This document shows positions 16,904 to 25,531 of a stretch of DNA of 64,000 bases, piece after piece. A program made the position numbers and the translations under genes. The notes beneath the pieces were generated by a model. The model was not told where the DNA came from, did not search any database, and saw nothing but the letters and a program-made list of their open reading frames with translations. The stretch comes from an uncultured Muribaculaceae bacterium (GTDB lineage: Bacteria > Bacteroidota > Bacteroidia > Bacteroidales > Muribaculaceae): NCBI GenBank assembly GCA_910579185.1, contig CAJTTG010000002.1, forward strand, positions 279,335 to 343,334. Direction: 5' to 3'. Each line of letters begins with the position of its first letter. The stretch's first letter is position 1.

Positions 16904-17113
16904 TTATTCGTTGTTCAATTTATCTAATTTTCGACATAACCAACGCCATACATTATAATATACAACGAATAAAACACCTCCTAAAATACCTAATGATAAC
17001 GGAGAGGTCATATTATGAAGCCGGAGATATTGATTTATCAATGCGATTGTTGCTCCAAATAAAGCGACAACGATTAAAAATAGACAAAATATTTTTATTG
17101 CTTTTGCTTTCAT
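16904..17113 (-). CDS. Small two-helix membrane protein (moron)
   Basis: The 69-aa protein has two hydrophobic helices (IFCLFLIVVALFGATIALI and LGILGGVLFVVYYNVWRWL) separated by NQYLRLHNMTSP, with basic ends. It is AT-rich. Just upstream on the minus strand TAATTTTG ends 4 bp before the ATG, so its message would be leaderless. It is inserted between the connector gene and late promoter 3. Function unknown; small membrane cargo of this kind can act in superinfection exclusion, but nothing here proves that. Confidence 0.7.
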   Translation of the reverse strand: MKAKAIKIFCLFLIVVALFGATIALINQYLRLHNMTSPLSLGILGGVLFVVYYNVWRWLCRKLDKLNNE

Positions 17114-17140
17114 ATCGCAAAATTACAAATTTTCGGCGAA

Positions 17141-17986
17141 TTAGAAAAAATAGCCGGAGGCTTCTTTGCGGTTGCTGAACGTCGGAGGCGTGAACAATCG
17201 GGCGGTGTCGGAGCTGTGCCATTCGGGAAAATCGGAGGGGCGGTGGCGTATGATGTTGACTATATCGGCGAGGCGTCGGCTGTTGAACGAGCCTTTTTGC
17301 AGATAGGCGATGAGCTGCGCCTTGATTTGGCGGACTACATCGTGGCGGAGGGGTGGCAGATCTCCGCGCAGGTTCTCTGCCCGGAGCGCTGACATCAGTT
17401 CGGGCGACAACCATTCCTCGGCCAACGATGCCTCCAAGTCTATGATTTGGGGGCGGAGTTCGAGGTATCGCTCCCAGTTAAGGGATTGGGAATTGGGAAT
17501 TGGGGATTGGGCGACGATTTCCAACGTAGGAAAGAGGGTTGCGCCGAAGAAAGCGGCTTGGTCGGAGTTGAGCCACCGGCTCGCGCCCGGCAGCTCGGGC
17601 AAGAGCGCGGCTATGCAATCGTCGCGGTGGGTCAGCATCGAGCCGACAAGTCGGTCGACGCGCATCTTCGATGCGGCGACGAGGTTTTGGGTGCCGACGG
17701 TGGCGAAGCCGTTGGGCGTAAGCACAAGGTCGAGCGAGGGAATTGCACGGCGCATTGCGTCGGCGACGACAAGCCGGGCGGTGGCTATGCGGATAGGGTT
17801 GCTATCCGTGTAGCCGCAGATTGTGTTGTAGGTCGGCTCGGAGGTGAAAGTTTCCTTGACCCACGCCTCGGCGAGGTCGAGAAACGGTGCGAGTTTGTCA
17901 AAGAGCGGCGTTTCGCCTTTTATGGTAATCAGTTGATTTGGAATAAGCAGACGTAGTTCCTCGTTGCTGTTGATTATCTTTGCCAT
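17141..17986 (-). CDS. Phage head-tail connector-like protein (DUF6712-like)
   Basis: The 281-aa soluble, helix-rich protein follows the portal gene with a 27-bp gap. It begins MAKIINSNEELRLLIPNQLITI and has an all-helical body, as in connector proteins found in Bacteroides prophages. An in-frame stretch reading PIPNSQSLN is encoded by a run of GGGATT/GGGAATT repeats (17482-17511 on the plus strand). It looks like a recent repeat insertion that kept the frame. The connector role is inferred from position. Confidence 0.65.
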   Translation of the reverse strand: MAKIINSNEELRLLIPNQLITIKGETPLFDKLAPFLDLAEAWVKETFTSEPTYNTICGYTDSNPIRIATARLVVADAMRRAIPSLDLVLTPNGFATVGTQNLVAASKMRVDRLVGSMLTHRDDCIAALLPELPGASRWLNSDQAAFFGATLFPTLEIVAQSPIPNSQSLNWERYLELRPQIIDLEASLAEEWLSPELMSALRAENLRGDLPPLRHDVVRQIKAQLIAYLQKGSFNSRRLADIVNIIRHRPSDFPEWHSSDTARLFTPPTFSNRKEASGYFF

Positions 17987-18013
17987 TATGTTTATGAGTG
18001 ATGTGTGAATACC

Positions 18014-19342
18014 TTATGCCTTGTCACTTGTGACTTTGACTTCTTTTGCGTCTTGGTGTTCGTCGAGGGTAGTAAGTTGGATAAAGGGCACATCAACGGT
18101 GACGCCCTGCCAGGCGTTGAATTTGATGATGATGCGGTGGACGGTGAAAAGGAGGTCGTGGTATGGCTTTTGGAGTGCCTGTGCTATGGTGTACAGCTCG
18201 CGCTTGTCGGAGCCGGAGTTGTTGGTCTGCGCCTTTCCGGGCACGGAGCCGACGAGGTTTGAGTGTACGCGCATAGTGAAGCATATCATATTGATAGCTT
18301 CCTGTATGTCGGTTTCCCAATCGCCGCCCTCTTTGGTGGCGTCGATTTTGTTTATCACAACGTCGTGCTGCTCCTTTCCGTCGGGAGTGATGTAGAACGT
18401 GGAAAACCACGCCTTGCCGGAGTTTTCCGCGCCGGTGAGAAAATCAAGAATTGATTGTTTCTCACGGACGATGCGCTCCTGTTGCTTACGACGGTCGGTG
18501 ATGCCCTCGGCACGGAAAATCGACTCCCAATATTTGGCGGAGATTTCGATTTGGTATTTTATGGGAGCGTGGTTTTTGAGCTTCGCTTCCTTTGCTATGC
18601 CGATGAGCTGTTTGATGTTGTACCATTTGCCCCGGAACAGCGAGGCATAGTAAGGTATGGGGTAATATGTGCTATCGACGGTCGGTATTCGGCTGACGAT
18701 TGCGAATTTGCGGTTGCGCGTCCGTTTGGCGAGTTTGTCTTGCAGATCACGCCACGGCGCGGAGGGGTCGAGCAGGTCTATGACCTCGATTTCGGAGGGT
18801 GAAGCGACGCACTTACGCCAGTTGGCGTAAAGGACGGAGGGGATTTTGCCGACGGTGTCGGCAGGGGCGAAGCGGCAGTAACAGGCTTCCTTACGCAAGA
18901 GTCGCACAATCTTTGTGCCGTCCTCGTTGAGAATAAGCACGCTGACGGCGAAGCCGAAGTGCTTGAAGTCCTGACTGACGCCGAGAAAATATGCGGCGAG
19001 GTCGTTGTCTAAATAGAAGTCTTCGACTTCTTGTTTTACGGCATCGGAGGCGATGCAGGTATCATACCGCAAGCCTGCGCCATAGCACACCTCGGCGTTG
19101 AAGCATTGGCAGGTGGCGAGGGTTTCGTCTTTCTCTATGAGGTCGAGAATATCGAAAGGCATTTGGTTGTCGCCGCCCCACGGGATATAGGAGAGCTTAT
19201 CGTCTATGAGCGTCGGCACGATGTCGGTGTCCTCTCGGAACACCGACTGCGAATTGACGGTAAAGGCTGCACGGGCTTCAAGTCCGGGCAACTGCTCCAC
19301 AGAGCTGAAATTTAGGTCGTCGGGATAAAAAGAAAAGTCCAT
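18014..19342 (-). CDS. Phage portal protein
   Basis: The 442-aa protein has portal-like features. An N-terminal region with IPWGGDNQMPFDILDLIEKDETLATCQCF is typical of portals that choose a quiet loop region early. Mixed alpha/beta sequence follows, and a long helical C-terminal part (QEAINMICFTMRVHSNLVGSVPGKA) ends in an acidic tail. The portal forms the dodecameric vertex ring through which terminase packages DNA. It leads a connector/neck gene set and has its own late promoter at 19362-19396. It is unusual that the terminase genes lie 8 kb upstream, with cargo between. Confidence 0.78.
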   Translation of the reverse strand: MDFSFYPDDLNFSSVEQLPGLEARAAFTVNSQSVFREDTDIVPTLIDDKLSYIPWGGDNQMPFDILDLIEKDETLATCQCFNAEVCYGAGLRYDTCIASDAVKQEVEDFYLDNDLAAYFLGVSQDFKHFGFAVSVLILNEDGTKIVRLLRKEACYCRFAPADTVGKIPSVLYANWRKCVASPSEIEVIDLLDPSAPWRDLQDKLAKRTRNRKFAIVSRIPTVDSTYYPIPYYASLFRGKWYNIKQLIGIAKEAKLKNHAPIKYQIEISAKYWESIFRAEGITDRRKQQERIVREKQSILDFLTGAENSGKAWFSTFYITPDGKEQHDVVINKIDATKEGGDWETDIQEAINMICFTMRVHSNLVGSVPGKAQTNNSGSDKRELYTIAQALQKPYHDLLFTVHRIIIKFNAWQGVTVDVPFIQLTTLDEHQDAKEVKVTSDKA

Positions 19343-19361
19343 AACATTGAGGTTGGTTGCT

Positions 19362-19396
19362 CAAAGTTATGGACGATATGATGAGCGCGAAAAGAC
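19362..19396 (-). promoter_or_regulatory. Phage late promoter 4 (portal operon)
   Basis: On the minus strand GTCTTTTC (19396-19389), exactly 19 bp, TAACTTTG (19369-19362), 19 bp before the portal ATG. Confidence 0.75.
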
Positions 19397-19400
19397 GCGG

Positions 19401-20882
19401 TTACAAATCAGGGGCTGACGGGGCATTATGATTTAATAAACCGTTAGCGATGCACATTCCAACAAAACCGATGGTTTGCAAAGTGCTCGGTTTATTTTCT
19501 GTTACTTTGAAGGGTTGTGCCATATTGTATTTTGGCGCTACAATAGCCGATAAGCTCGGTAATTGAGCAGATACCGTAAAGTCAACCATATTAAAATGTA
19601 TTTTACCGAATAGCATCATTGTGCGCAGACCTATTCTTGCATCATATTCATCATTGTTAGAAGATTTTTGTGTCTTAACTACAAACTCTAATGGTGCAAC
19701 CGTATTTTCTGCAATCGTAACCGGCAGATTGGGCATATAGTAGCAATCTTCTATTATAAAACCACCGATACCGGCAGAGCGAATGGTGTCTTGCCTACCG
19801 TTTTGCTCAATATAATTCTTGTTCAAATCATAAAAATGTTGACTTGCCGAGCCAAAGGCGGCATCGCCGGAGTCCAGGCACATCATCATAGGTGTGTTAA
19901 GGATTTTTCCTTTGGTAAGTAAATTCATTGTTGGCGAGAAGCACATATTTGCAATAGCATTACTTCTTACAGGTGCGACCGTGGGGATAGTAATTTGACG
20001 ATTGACGAAATCAATCGTCAAGTCTTTAAGTTGAAGCATTAAATCACTGCCGACTACGATATTGAAAGCGTCGATGTATTGGTCGGCTTCGCTATTGTTT
20101 GAGGATAACGAAATTACAGTGAAAGGCACGTCGCAAACAGTTATGTTTCCTAACTTTATTTTTTTTGCAATAGCTATGTATCCCTCTTTTTCACTAACCC
20201 CCATTACGCTAACCCGGGTCTTTTCCAAAGGTATGAGATTGTATTTTTCCGCCATTTCGGGCGAAATTAAATTTGTTCCGGCTCCCGTATCAAATGTAAT
20301 ATCGGCAACACTTCCATTTATTGAACTCTCTTGTAGGTGCATCAACACAGACCCTTTCTCTTTTGGCCCTACGGGAATTATAGTAAAAGGAATATAACCG
20401 ATATTTTCATTATCAAATTGTATTTGATAAGGCTTATATGCTGAAAGGGCTTCATATCGGTTTGCTTGTGATATGAAATTTGAAATAGTAATGGAGTCCA
20501 AATATTGTTTGGAGGCTTCCAATACTGAACGCATAATTTCAACAGCCTTATCGTTTTGACCTGTCCTGCTCAAATCCATGCCGAACATAAATGTTGACGA
20601 AATCAAATTGTTCAAATCAAGATAGGCAGATTGGGTATTAAACAATTCCTGAAAAGCAGGTATTGACACATCAGGTCGGTTAAGACGGTTTCCAAGTAGA
20701 CAACGTGAGTAGACTTCAAGGAAAGGGTGAATTGAGTCTTTGGGTGTATTTGAATATAAAGAGTCAAGGGCAAACCAATCGGACGTATTCATAGCATTGC
20801 CAATTTTTTCGTCTATTGACTGTGTATAAGCAGTCACCGAAAAAAGGCAAACAAGAATGGTGCTGAATAATTTTCGTAACAT
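19401..20882 (-). CDS. Secreted two-lobed retropepsin/pepsin-like aspartyl protease (moron)
   Basis: The 493-aa protein starts MLRKLFSTILVCLFSVTAYTQ, a Sec signal peptide. A helical N-terminal region of about 130 residues comes first. Two aspartyl-protease half-sites follow: DTGAGTNLIS near residue 197 and LDSGDAAFGS near 336, each with the D-T/S-G catalytic motif. The two half-sites would form one active centre in the periplasm or outside. A canonical promoter (TTTG, 20 bp, TAAATTTG) lies just upstream on the minus strand, and the AT-rich composition contrasts with the portal gene. It is therefore expressed apart from the late operon. Substrate unknown. Confidence 0.82.
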   Translation of the reverse strand: MLRKLFSTILVCLFSVTAYTQSIDEKIGNAMNTSDWFALDSLYSNTPKDSIHPFLEVYSRCLLGNRLNRPDVSIPAFQELFNTQSAYLDLNNLISSTFMFGMDLSRTGQNDKAVEIMRSVLEASKQYLDSITISNFISQANRYEALSAYKPYQIQFDNENIGYIPFTIIPVGPKEKGSVLMHLQESSINGSVADITFDTGAGTNLISPEMAEKYNLIPLEKTRVSVMGVSEKEGYIAIAKKIKLGNITVCDVPFTVISLSSNNSEADQYIDAFNIVVGSDLMLQLKDLTIDFVNRQITIPTVAPVRSNAIANMCFSPTMNLLTKGKILNTPMMMCLDSGDAAFGSASQHFYDLNKNYIEQNGRQDTIRSAGIGGFIIEDCYYMPNLPVTIAENTVAPLEFVVKTQKSSNNDEYDARIGLRTMMLFGKIHFNMVDFTVSAQLPSLSAIVAPKYNMAQPFKVTENKPSTLQTIGFVGMCIANGLLNHNAPSAPDL

Positions 20883-20939
20883 GGCCGTGATATTTGTGAA
20901 TAGGGCAAATTTACGCAATTTCAGCGGAATACGCAAATG

Positions 20940-21170
20940 TTAAAGAAAAACATCGAGGCCGTTAATGCGGAAGATGCAGCAGTCGCGTAGACGGCGGCAC
21001 TCGCCGGAGGCAAGGATTTTGACGTTTCGCCAGCCTCCGTAAAAGGAATATCGCAGGGATATGACGTTGCGGAGTTCGAGGATAGAGCCGTCGCTGCGCC
21101 ATACGGAGAGGTCGACGGGGTCGCCCGAGTTGAGCATCGTGCGAGCGGTTGATATGTGAACTGCGTTCAT
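20940..21170 (-). CDS. Small phage protein, not recognised
   Basis: The 76-aa protein (MNAVHISTARTMLNSGDPVD...) is of phage composition, with several Cys and Arg residues (GECRRLRDCC) and no membrane segment. It follows the 368-aa structural gene after a 125-bp gap that holds a structured repeat. It is probably part of the late operon from promoter 5. Function unknown. Confidence 0.6.
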   Translation of the reverse strand: MNAVHISTARTMLNSGDPVDLSVWRSDGSILELRNVISLRYSFYGGWRNVKILASGECRRLRDCCIFRINGLDVFL

Positions 21171-21201
21171 TGGGTGATGAGATTGTGTGAGGTATTATCG
21201 C

Positions 21202-21290
21202 GTTAGGGATATAAGCCCGAATGGGTCAAGACCATAGGCTTGACGGCTTGCCGCATTAGCCCGACGGCCCGACGGCGCCGGAACGCCAAA
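21202..21290. repeat. Structured repeat, copy 1 of 2
   Basis: About 89 bp, roughly 80% identical to 24671-24759 by eye. It contains GTCAAG-N8-CTTGAC where the other copy has GTCGAG-N8-CTCGAC, a compensatory change. It also has CGGC-TT-GCCG and a GGCGCC palindrome. It lies just after the stop of the 368-aa gene. Confidence 0.6.
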
Positions 21291-21294
21291 ACCA

Positions 21295-22401
21295 TTATGA
21301 AAAAGGCGGTTGGAAATGGGTGTCGAATATGCCGGGAGAGTATCGGGCGTTGAATTTGGGTCGGGTGTCCTTGAAGCGCCAAGTGAATTTTACGGAGTTG
21401 GGCTTATCGTCGGTGTCGGAAAGTTCGGAGGTAAAATCGGTGATGAGGATTGGGAGCATAGCGTCAAAGTCGGTTTCGGCGAGGTTAGAGTCGGTGCCCC
21501 AGGGAATACGGACTACGGGAGAGGTAAGCATCTGCTCGACCTGCAAGCACTCGTCGGAGGTAAGAGGCGCGGACTGCACCTCGTATTCCTTTGCGGTGGT
21601 GACGTTGTAGAAGCGTGCGGATTTACCGAGGGTGGCGATAGAGCGGTCGGCCTTGATTTTGTGGGTGGTGGCGTGAGGGAGTATGAGCTGTTCAGCGACG
21701 TTGAAACAGTTAGTGTAATGGAAAGGGAGGGTGTCGGCGAGAGCCTGGTCGACAAAGAGGGTCAGTGAACGCTCGCCGCACCGTGCGGTGACGGAGAGCA
21801 GCGTGGGAGGTGTGGAGGCTTTGGTGGCGGCCTGTATCTTTGCGCGTACATCGGAGAGCAAGACGAACTCGCGGTTTATGCCGTCGCCGTGCTGTATCAT
21901 ACCGTTGCCGGAGAGGACGTAGCGGTAGGTGGCGGTGTTGCCGTCGGTGTCGAGGTATGTGGCGTAGATGAAGAAAGCGATGGGCTCGCGGTCGGTGGCG
22001 AACCATTGCAGCTCGAAGAAGGTGTCGGGGGCGATGCGCCGGAAAGCGGAAAATGTGAGGAAGTTTTCGAGCAGCCATTGCGAGGGGTCGTAGAGTCCGA
22101 GAGCGCGGTCGCAGTAGATGACACGGAAGGAGTGGGAGGCGGCGGATCCGTCGGGTGCCGATGCCTCGATGATAAATTCGGAGTAATTGAGGTCGGGGTT
22201 TCCGGCCATATATTGCTCGATGAGGGAAGCGATGTCGGCGACGGTGGCCGAGCCGTTATAAGTGTAGTACCGCTCGTCGAGCAGCACCATTCCGCCCGAT
22301 GTGAGGCGGAAGTCGACGAAGTCTTGGTCGGTGAAGATGCTGACGTCGGGGAGGTCGGCGGAGAGCATCACCGTGGGGGTGTAGAAGCCTATCCGTATCA
22401 T
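21295..22401 (-). CDS. Phage structural protein, not recognised
   Basis: The 368-aa protein is beta-rich (MIRIGFYTPTVMLSADLPDV; FVDFRLTSGGMVLLDERYYTY; RSLTLFVDQAL), as expected for a tail or decoration protein. It has no signal or membrane helix. It has its own late promoter, whose -7 box ends only 5 bp before the ATG, so its mRNA would be nearly leaderless. Position between terminase and portal gives no firm role. Confidence 0.65.
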   Translation of the reverse strand: MIRIGFYTPTVMLSADLPDVSIFTDQDFVDFRLTSGGMVLLDERYYTYNGSATVADIASLIEQYMAGNPDLNYSEFIIEASAPDGSAASHSFRVIYCDRALGLYDPSQWLLENFLTFSAFRRIAPDTFFELQWFATDREPIAFFIYATYLDTDGNTATYRYVLSGNGMIQHGDGINREFVLLSDVRAKIQAATKASTPPTLLSVTARCGERSLTLFVDQALADTLPFHYTNCFNVAEQLILPHATTHKIKADRSIATLGKSARFYNVTTAKEYEVQSAPLTSDECLQVEQMLTSPVVRIPWGTDSNLAETDFDAMLPILITDFTSELSDTDDKPNSVKFTWRFKDTRPKFNARYSPGIFDTHFQPPFS

Positions 22402-22406
22402 AGGGG

Positions 22407-22441
22407 CAAAATTAAGGAGGGTGGCGGCGAGGCGAAAAGAC
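22407..22441 (-). promoter_or_regulatory. Phage late promoter 5
   Basis: On the minus strand GTCTTTTC (22441-22434), exactly 19 bp, TAATTTTG (22414-22407), then CCCCT and the ATG at 22401. Confidence 0.75.
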
Positions 22442-22486
22442 AGTCAGCGGTCGCTTCGGGAGGAAGCAACCGCTGTGTGGAAGGGG

Positions 22487-22687
22487 TTAAAGTGTCGTTA
22501 TCGAATTTGTCTTGTCAATCTTGCAGAGTCGCAGGGTGTAAGGCTGACCTCCGAAGTCGCTTTGCACTTTTATAAAGTCTTCGCCGTCGCGCCAGCAGTA
22601 GAAAAGGGCGAGCCGCAGGGCATCGGTATCGGAGTCGGCGTAGAAGCGCCATGAGCCTTGTCGAGTGAAGCATTTGTATTCGTACAT
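22487..22687 (-). CDS. Small hypothetical protein
   Basis: The 66-aa protein starts MYEYKCFTRQGSWRFYADSDTD and has aromatic and charged residues, with a strand-helix-strand look. The longer upstream extension is rejected because it would run through the terminator-like leader and has a different, Arg/Pro-rich composition. It forms a cluster with the next two small genes, all on the minus strand. No family recognised. Confidence 0.6.
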   Translation of the reverse strand: MYEYKCFTRQGSWRFYADSDTDALRLALFYCWRDGEDFIKVQSDFGGQPYTLRLCKIDKTNSITTL

Positions 22688-22740
22688 CGTCGTGAGATTT
22701 ATAAGGTTGGACTTCAAGGGGAGAGAGAAAGAGAGAGGCA

Positions 22741-23055
22741 TTACGCCTCTCTCGCGGCCTCGAAAGCGAGGCGGTCGTAGATGTTTTGGGAGATAACGGC
22801 ACCGTACCGGGCTTTGAGCAGGTGCATATATCTTATCGCGCTTTGGGCTGTCTTGCAGCCGCACCCTACATTATCCTTTGGAGCCACGCCCTTGAAGTAG
22901 ACGTACCAGCGGTTGAACTTGCGCTGCGCCACGATGAGCTTGGGGGTGAGGGTCGGCTTGGTATCGACGACGGGGGCCTGGGTCTGCTTCTTCGCACGGG
23001 TCGAAGTGGTTTTAGCCTTTTTGTTTTCTGCGGTTTTGGAGGTTTTCTTTGCCAT
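22741..23055 (-). CDS. Small basic hypothetical protein
   Basis: The 104-aa protein has a Lys/Thr-rich disordered N-terminus (MAKKTSKTAENKKAKTTSTRAKK) and a folded C-terminal half (FNRWYVYFKGVAPKDNVGCGCKTAQSAIRYMHLLKARYGA). The basic tail suggests nucleic-acid contact. Its leader (CCCCCAAACACTTCAAAATC before the ATG) resembles the leaders of the genes at 24025 and 37469. A divergent plus-strand promoter lies 180 bp upstream. Function unknown. Confidence 0.65.
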   Translation of the reverse strand: MAKKTSKTAENKKAKTTSTRAKKQTQAPVVDTKPTLTPKLIVAQRKFNRWYVYFKGVAPKDNVGCGCKTAQSAIRYMHLLKARYGAVISQNIYDRLAFEAAREA

Positions 23056-23782
23056 GATTTTGAAGTGTTTGGGGGTTTGAGAAGTGAGCCGAGGCTCTTA
23101 ATTTTTACGAACAATCAAAAGTGCGGTCGTAATGAGCTGCCAAAAGCAAGGGTGATTACCCTCTTGCAGGAGCTTGCTCCGAAAGAGGGGGGAACGCGGA
23201 GCGCACACCTGCCCTTGCGCCAGTGAATGACCGTACTAACTTTGTGACGGAAAAATAAGCCCCCGGCTCGCTCCCCCGGACATCTTCAAGGCAAAGGAGG
23301 CCGACCGCAGGGAACAATGGCAGAACCGCTCCGTGCGCAGATGCGGCTCGTGCCCCTCGGTCGGCGAAGCCTGACACTCGCACAGGCTCGTCGGTGGCGG
23401 CAAGTTCGGCGTCGGGGAGTTTCAAGGGTTAGTGGTTGGAGGTTAATGTGGGGTGGTTGGAGGTCAGCGCGCGATGAGATATTTGCATCTGCGCCCGTGT
23501 GGGGTGCGTGTTCCAAAACGGCGCGACCGCCCGGGTCGAGGCTGTGGGGGTGGCGCACCGGGCTGCGGCCCCCTCTCCCCTTGCAGTCCAATCTCTCACG
23601 GCGTATGGGGCAAATGGTTCACGGTCAAGGCGCGGTGCTTGTCGGCTCCGATAGCGATGCGATGCGGTGTTACGTTGGTGGCGGTCGGTGTGGCGGCGAG
23701 GGCTATGGGGGAAGGTTAGAGGTTAGGGGTTAGTGATTAGAGTTGCGACAGACTTATGTTGCGTAGGGGGCGAAAGAGCAAA
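23056..23782. other. GC-rich gene-poor interval with a plus-strand promoter
   Basis: I see no protein gene with normal composition here, apart from a 41-codon open stretch without a standard start (about 23246-23368 on the plus strand, reading ...PPDIFKAKEADRREQWQNRS... and ending CGSCPSVGEA). The promoter at 23215-23244 points into it. The rest is low-complexity GC-rich sequence. Confidence 0.4.
23215..23244 (+). promoter_or_regulatory. Plus-strand promoter in gene-free interval (1 of 3)
   Basis: CCCTTG (23212-23217), 19 bp, TAACTTTG (23237-23244). The same CCCTTG-TAACTTTG pair occurs at 24221-24254 and 37614-37646. Confidence 0.6.
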
Positions 23783-23789
23783 GTGAGAG

Positions 23790-23818
23790 TTGACCCGTGG
23801 GGTCAACCCTCTATCTTG
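23790..23818 (-). terminator. Hairpin after the 64-aa gene
   Basis: GTTGACCC pairs perfectly with GGGTCAAC around a short loop, flanked by AGAG/CTCT, just downstream of the stop at 23831 on the minus strand. The T-run is weak. Confidence 0.45.
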
Positions 23819-23830
23819 GGGAGGTGGAAA

Positions 23831-24025
23831 TTAGTATTCGCAGAAGCCTTGTACCATAGTGTAGTCTGCGTCGGGTACCTGGGCTGCTGCCTTTTCCTGT
23901 GCCTCGTCGGCTGTCCGGGCAATTACATATACTATTTCGCTTTCGCCGTCGAAGGTGATAACTTCTACTTGATATTCTTTGAGGCGGCGGTTTGTATCGA
24001 GGGAGATGCAGCTAACGTATGTCAT
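23831..24025 (-). CDS. Small hypothetical protein
   Basis: The 64-aa acidic protein (MTYVSCISLDTNRRLKEYQVEVITFDGESEIVYVIARTADEAQEKAAAQVPD) reads as beta strands followed by a helix. It resembles small phage proteins that modify how sequence is presented to a partner, but no family is recognised. The leader CCCCTCAAAAACTTCAAAACC before the ATG matches that of the 104-aa gene and of ardA. A hairpin terminator follows. Confidence 0.6.
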   Translation of the reverse strand: MTYVSCISLDTNRRLKEYQVEVITFDGESEIVYVIARTADEAQEKAAAQVPDADYTMVQGFCEY

Positions 24026-24670
24026 GGTTTTGAAGTTTTTGAGGGGTTATTACTGTGCGCCGGGGCGCGTTTGATTTTTACGCCGCAATCAGGGAACGGT
24101 TGAGCCAGTCGGCACGACGGTAGCCAACAAGGGTTCGGGGCAAAGGGCTTGCCCCCCAACGGAATACTCTTTTTTATGCTTGCCTGAAAAAAGGAAGATT
24201 TTTGCCCTGAACGTGTCTTGCCCTTGTCAGCGTAGGCGACCCGTTCTAACTTTGCGAAGTGAAATATCAACCGTGCTTCCGTGCGTGTTTACAAGTATGG
24301 CTCCCTCAAACAACTGCCTCGCAAAACTATGATATATGTTAGCCTCCTCGGTGCGAGCCGCTGCATCACACCAATCTATGCCGTGAAGTTATCCCCGACG
24401 GCCAAAGCACTCTCTATTCTTATTGCCCGAACTGCCGATGATGCGCCATTGAATTGCAGCCCTGTGTCCTGTGCAGCCGGAACACCGCTGTAAGGCTCTT
24501 GCGAATACTCCACCCTCCCGATGATAGAGGCCGTAATGAACGGTCGCAGTCCTTATCTTTGCGAAGCGCCCCCGGAGTGATACCGCTCTCCCTCGGGGGT
24601 GGCCGAGGGGCCCGGAAAAGCAGCGGACTCCGGCTCTATCATCAGGATAGATCCGAAGTCCGCTGTCTAT
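24026..24670. other. Gene-poor interval with a plus-strand promoter
   Basis: The promoter at 24224-24254 faces right. Downstream, several short frames contain Cys pairs (for example ...SYCPNCR before a stop near 24440), but none has a convincing start or length. A second TTATCTTTG sits near 24552. No gene is called. Confidence 0.4.
24224..24254 (+). promoter_or_regulatory. Plus-strand promoter in gene-free interval (2 of 3)
   Basis: CCCTTG (24221-24226), 20 bp, TAACTTTG (24247-24254). Confidence 0.6.
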
Positions 24671-24759
24671 GTTAGCGATATACGCCCTCAATGGGTCGAG
24701 ATTACAAGCTCGACGGCTTGCCGCATTAGCGCGACGGCGCGGTGGCGCCGGAACACAAA
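24671..24759. repeat. Structured repeat, copy 2 of 2
   Basis: It matches 21202-21290. The stem GTCGAG-N8-CTCGAC keeps pairing where copy 1 has GTCAAG/CTTGAC. It lies beyond the terminator of the lipoprotein gene. Confidence 0.6.
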
Positions 24760-24763
24760 AAGA

Positions 24764-24796
24764 AAATCCCCGACAATCGCTGCCGAGGATAATCTA
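24764..24796 (-). terminator. Terminator of the lipoprotein operon
   Basis: On the minus strand CCTCGGCA pairs with TTGTCGGGG across GCGA, with G-T pairs, followed by ATTTTCTTTTT. It is 25 bp after the stop at 24821. Confidence 0.7.
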
Positions 24797-24820
24797 TGTT
24801 GTATGATTAGCTGTTTGACT

Positions 24821-25531
24821 TTATTTGTCTATTACCGTAGCCCTGTGACTTTGTCGGTATATGTCAAATGCCATTTTACGGTGTCCTTCCAACCAATTTG
24901 CAATAGGTTCAAGGCAAGTCGGGTCAGTAACGTCAGCCCAGGTGCCGGACCAATCAGGCAGACCCAACGATTTGAATTTGCGGGTTTCAGTTTGAATAAT
25001 ATGTATTATTGCAATATCGGAGCGCTTGTAAGTAAGACGGTCAATTACCAATAACTGCTTTGCCGCTTTATCCATAAGGACGTTTGTGTAGATTTCATCG
25101 GGTTTTCTATCCCAATCGTCCACATCATCATCGCGCACCCATAAGGTATATGGTTTATCGGTCAAAACATTAGCCGACTGTGACCGTGGTTTCCAAATTA
25201 TATTCTCCGTAATACCCACTATCAATAATCCTTTTGTGGGGGCGTAGAATAAAATGCTGTCACACTTTGCTTCAAGATGTGAACATATTGTATTCAAATA
25301 TGCTTTCAACCCTTTGTATGGCTGTGCTTCTTTATCATTTCCAATTAAGGGCAGCTCCGTTTCTACCACATCAGAACATAGGGTGAAAGAATAGGTGGTG
25401 TCCGTACTTTCTATGTTGCCGGATATGGGATTTATATGCCAATTATGAGAAGAAAACGGCACATCTTTAATCGAGCCACAGCCAACCATAAGCAGGGATA
25501 ATGCGACAAATACATATTCTACGATTTTCAT
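24821..25531 (-). CDS. Lipoprotein of unknown function (moron)
   Basis: The 236-aa protein begins MKIVEYVFVALSLLMVGCGS, a lipoprotein signal with the modified Cys at residue 18. The rest is an exported domain without recognised motifs. The ATG overlaps the stop of the preceding DUF6624-like gene (ATGA), so the two are translationally coupled and probably work together. It is AT-rich, expressed from the divergent promoter region at 26.5 kb and ended by a good terminator. Confidence 0.8.
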   Translation of the reverse strand: MKIVEYVFVALSLLMVGCGSIKDVPFSSHNWHINPISGNIESTDTTYSFTLCSDVVETELPLIGNDKEAQPYKGLKAYLNTICSHLEAKCDSILFYAPTKGLLIVGITENIIWKPRSQSANVLTDKPYTLWVRDDDVDDWDRKPDEIYTNVLMDKAAKQLLVIDRLTYKRSDIAIIHIIQTETRKFKSLGLPDWSGTWADVTDPTCLEPIANWLEGHRKMAFDIYRQSHRATVIDK

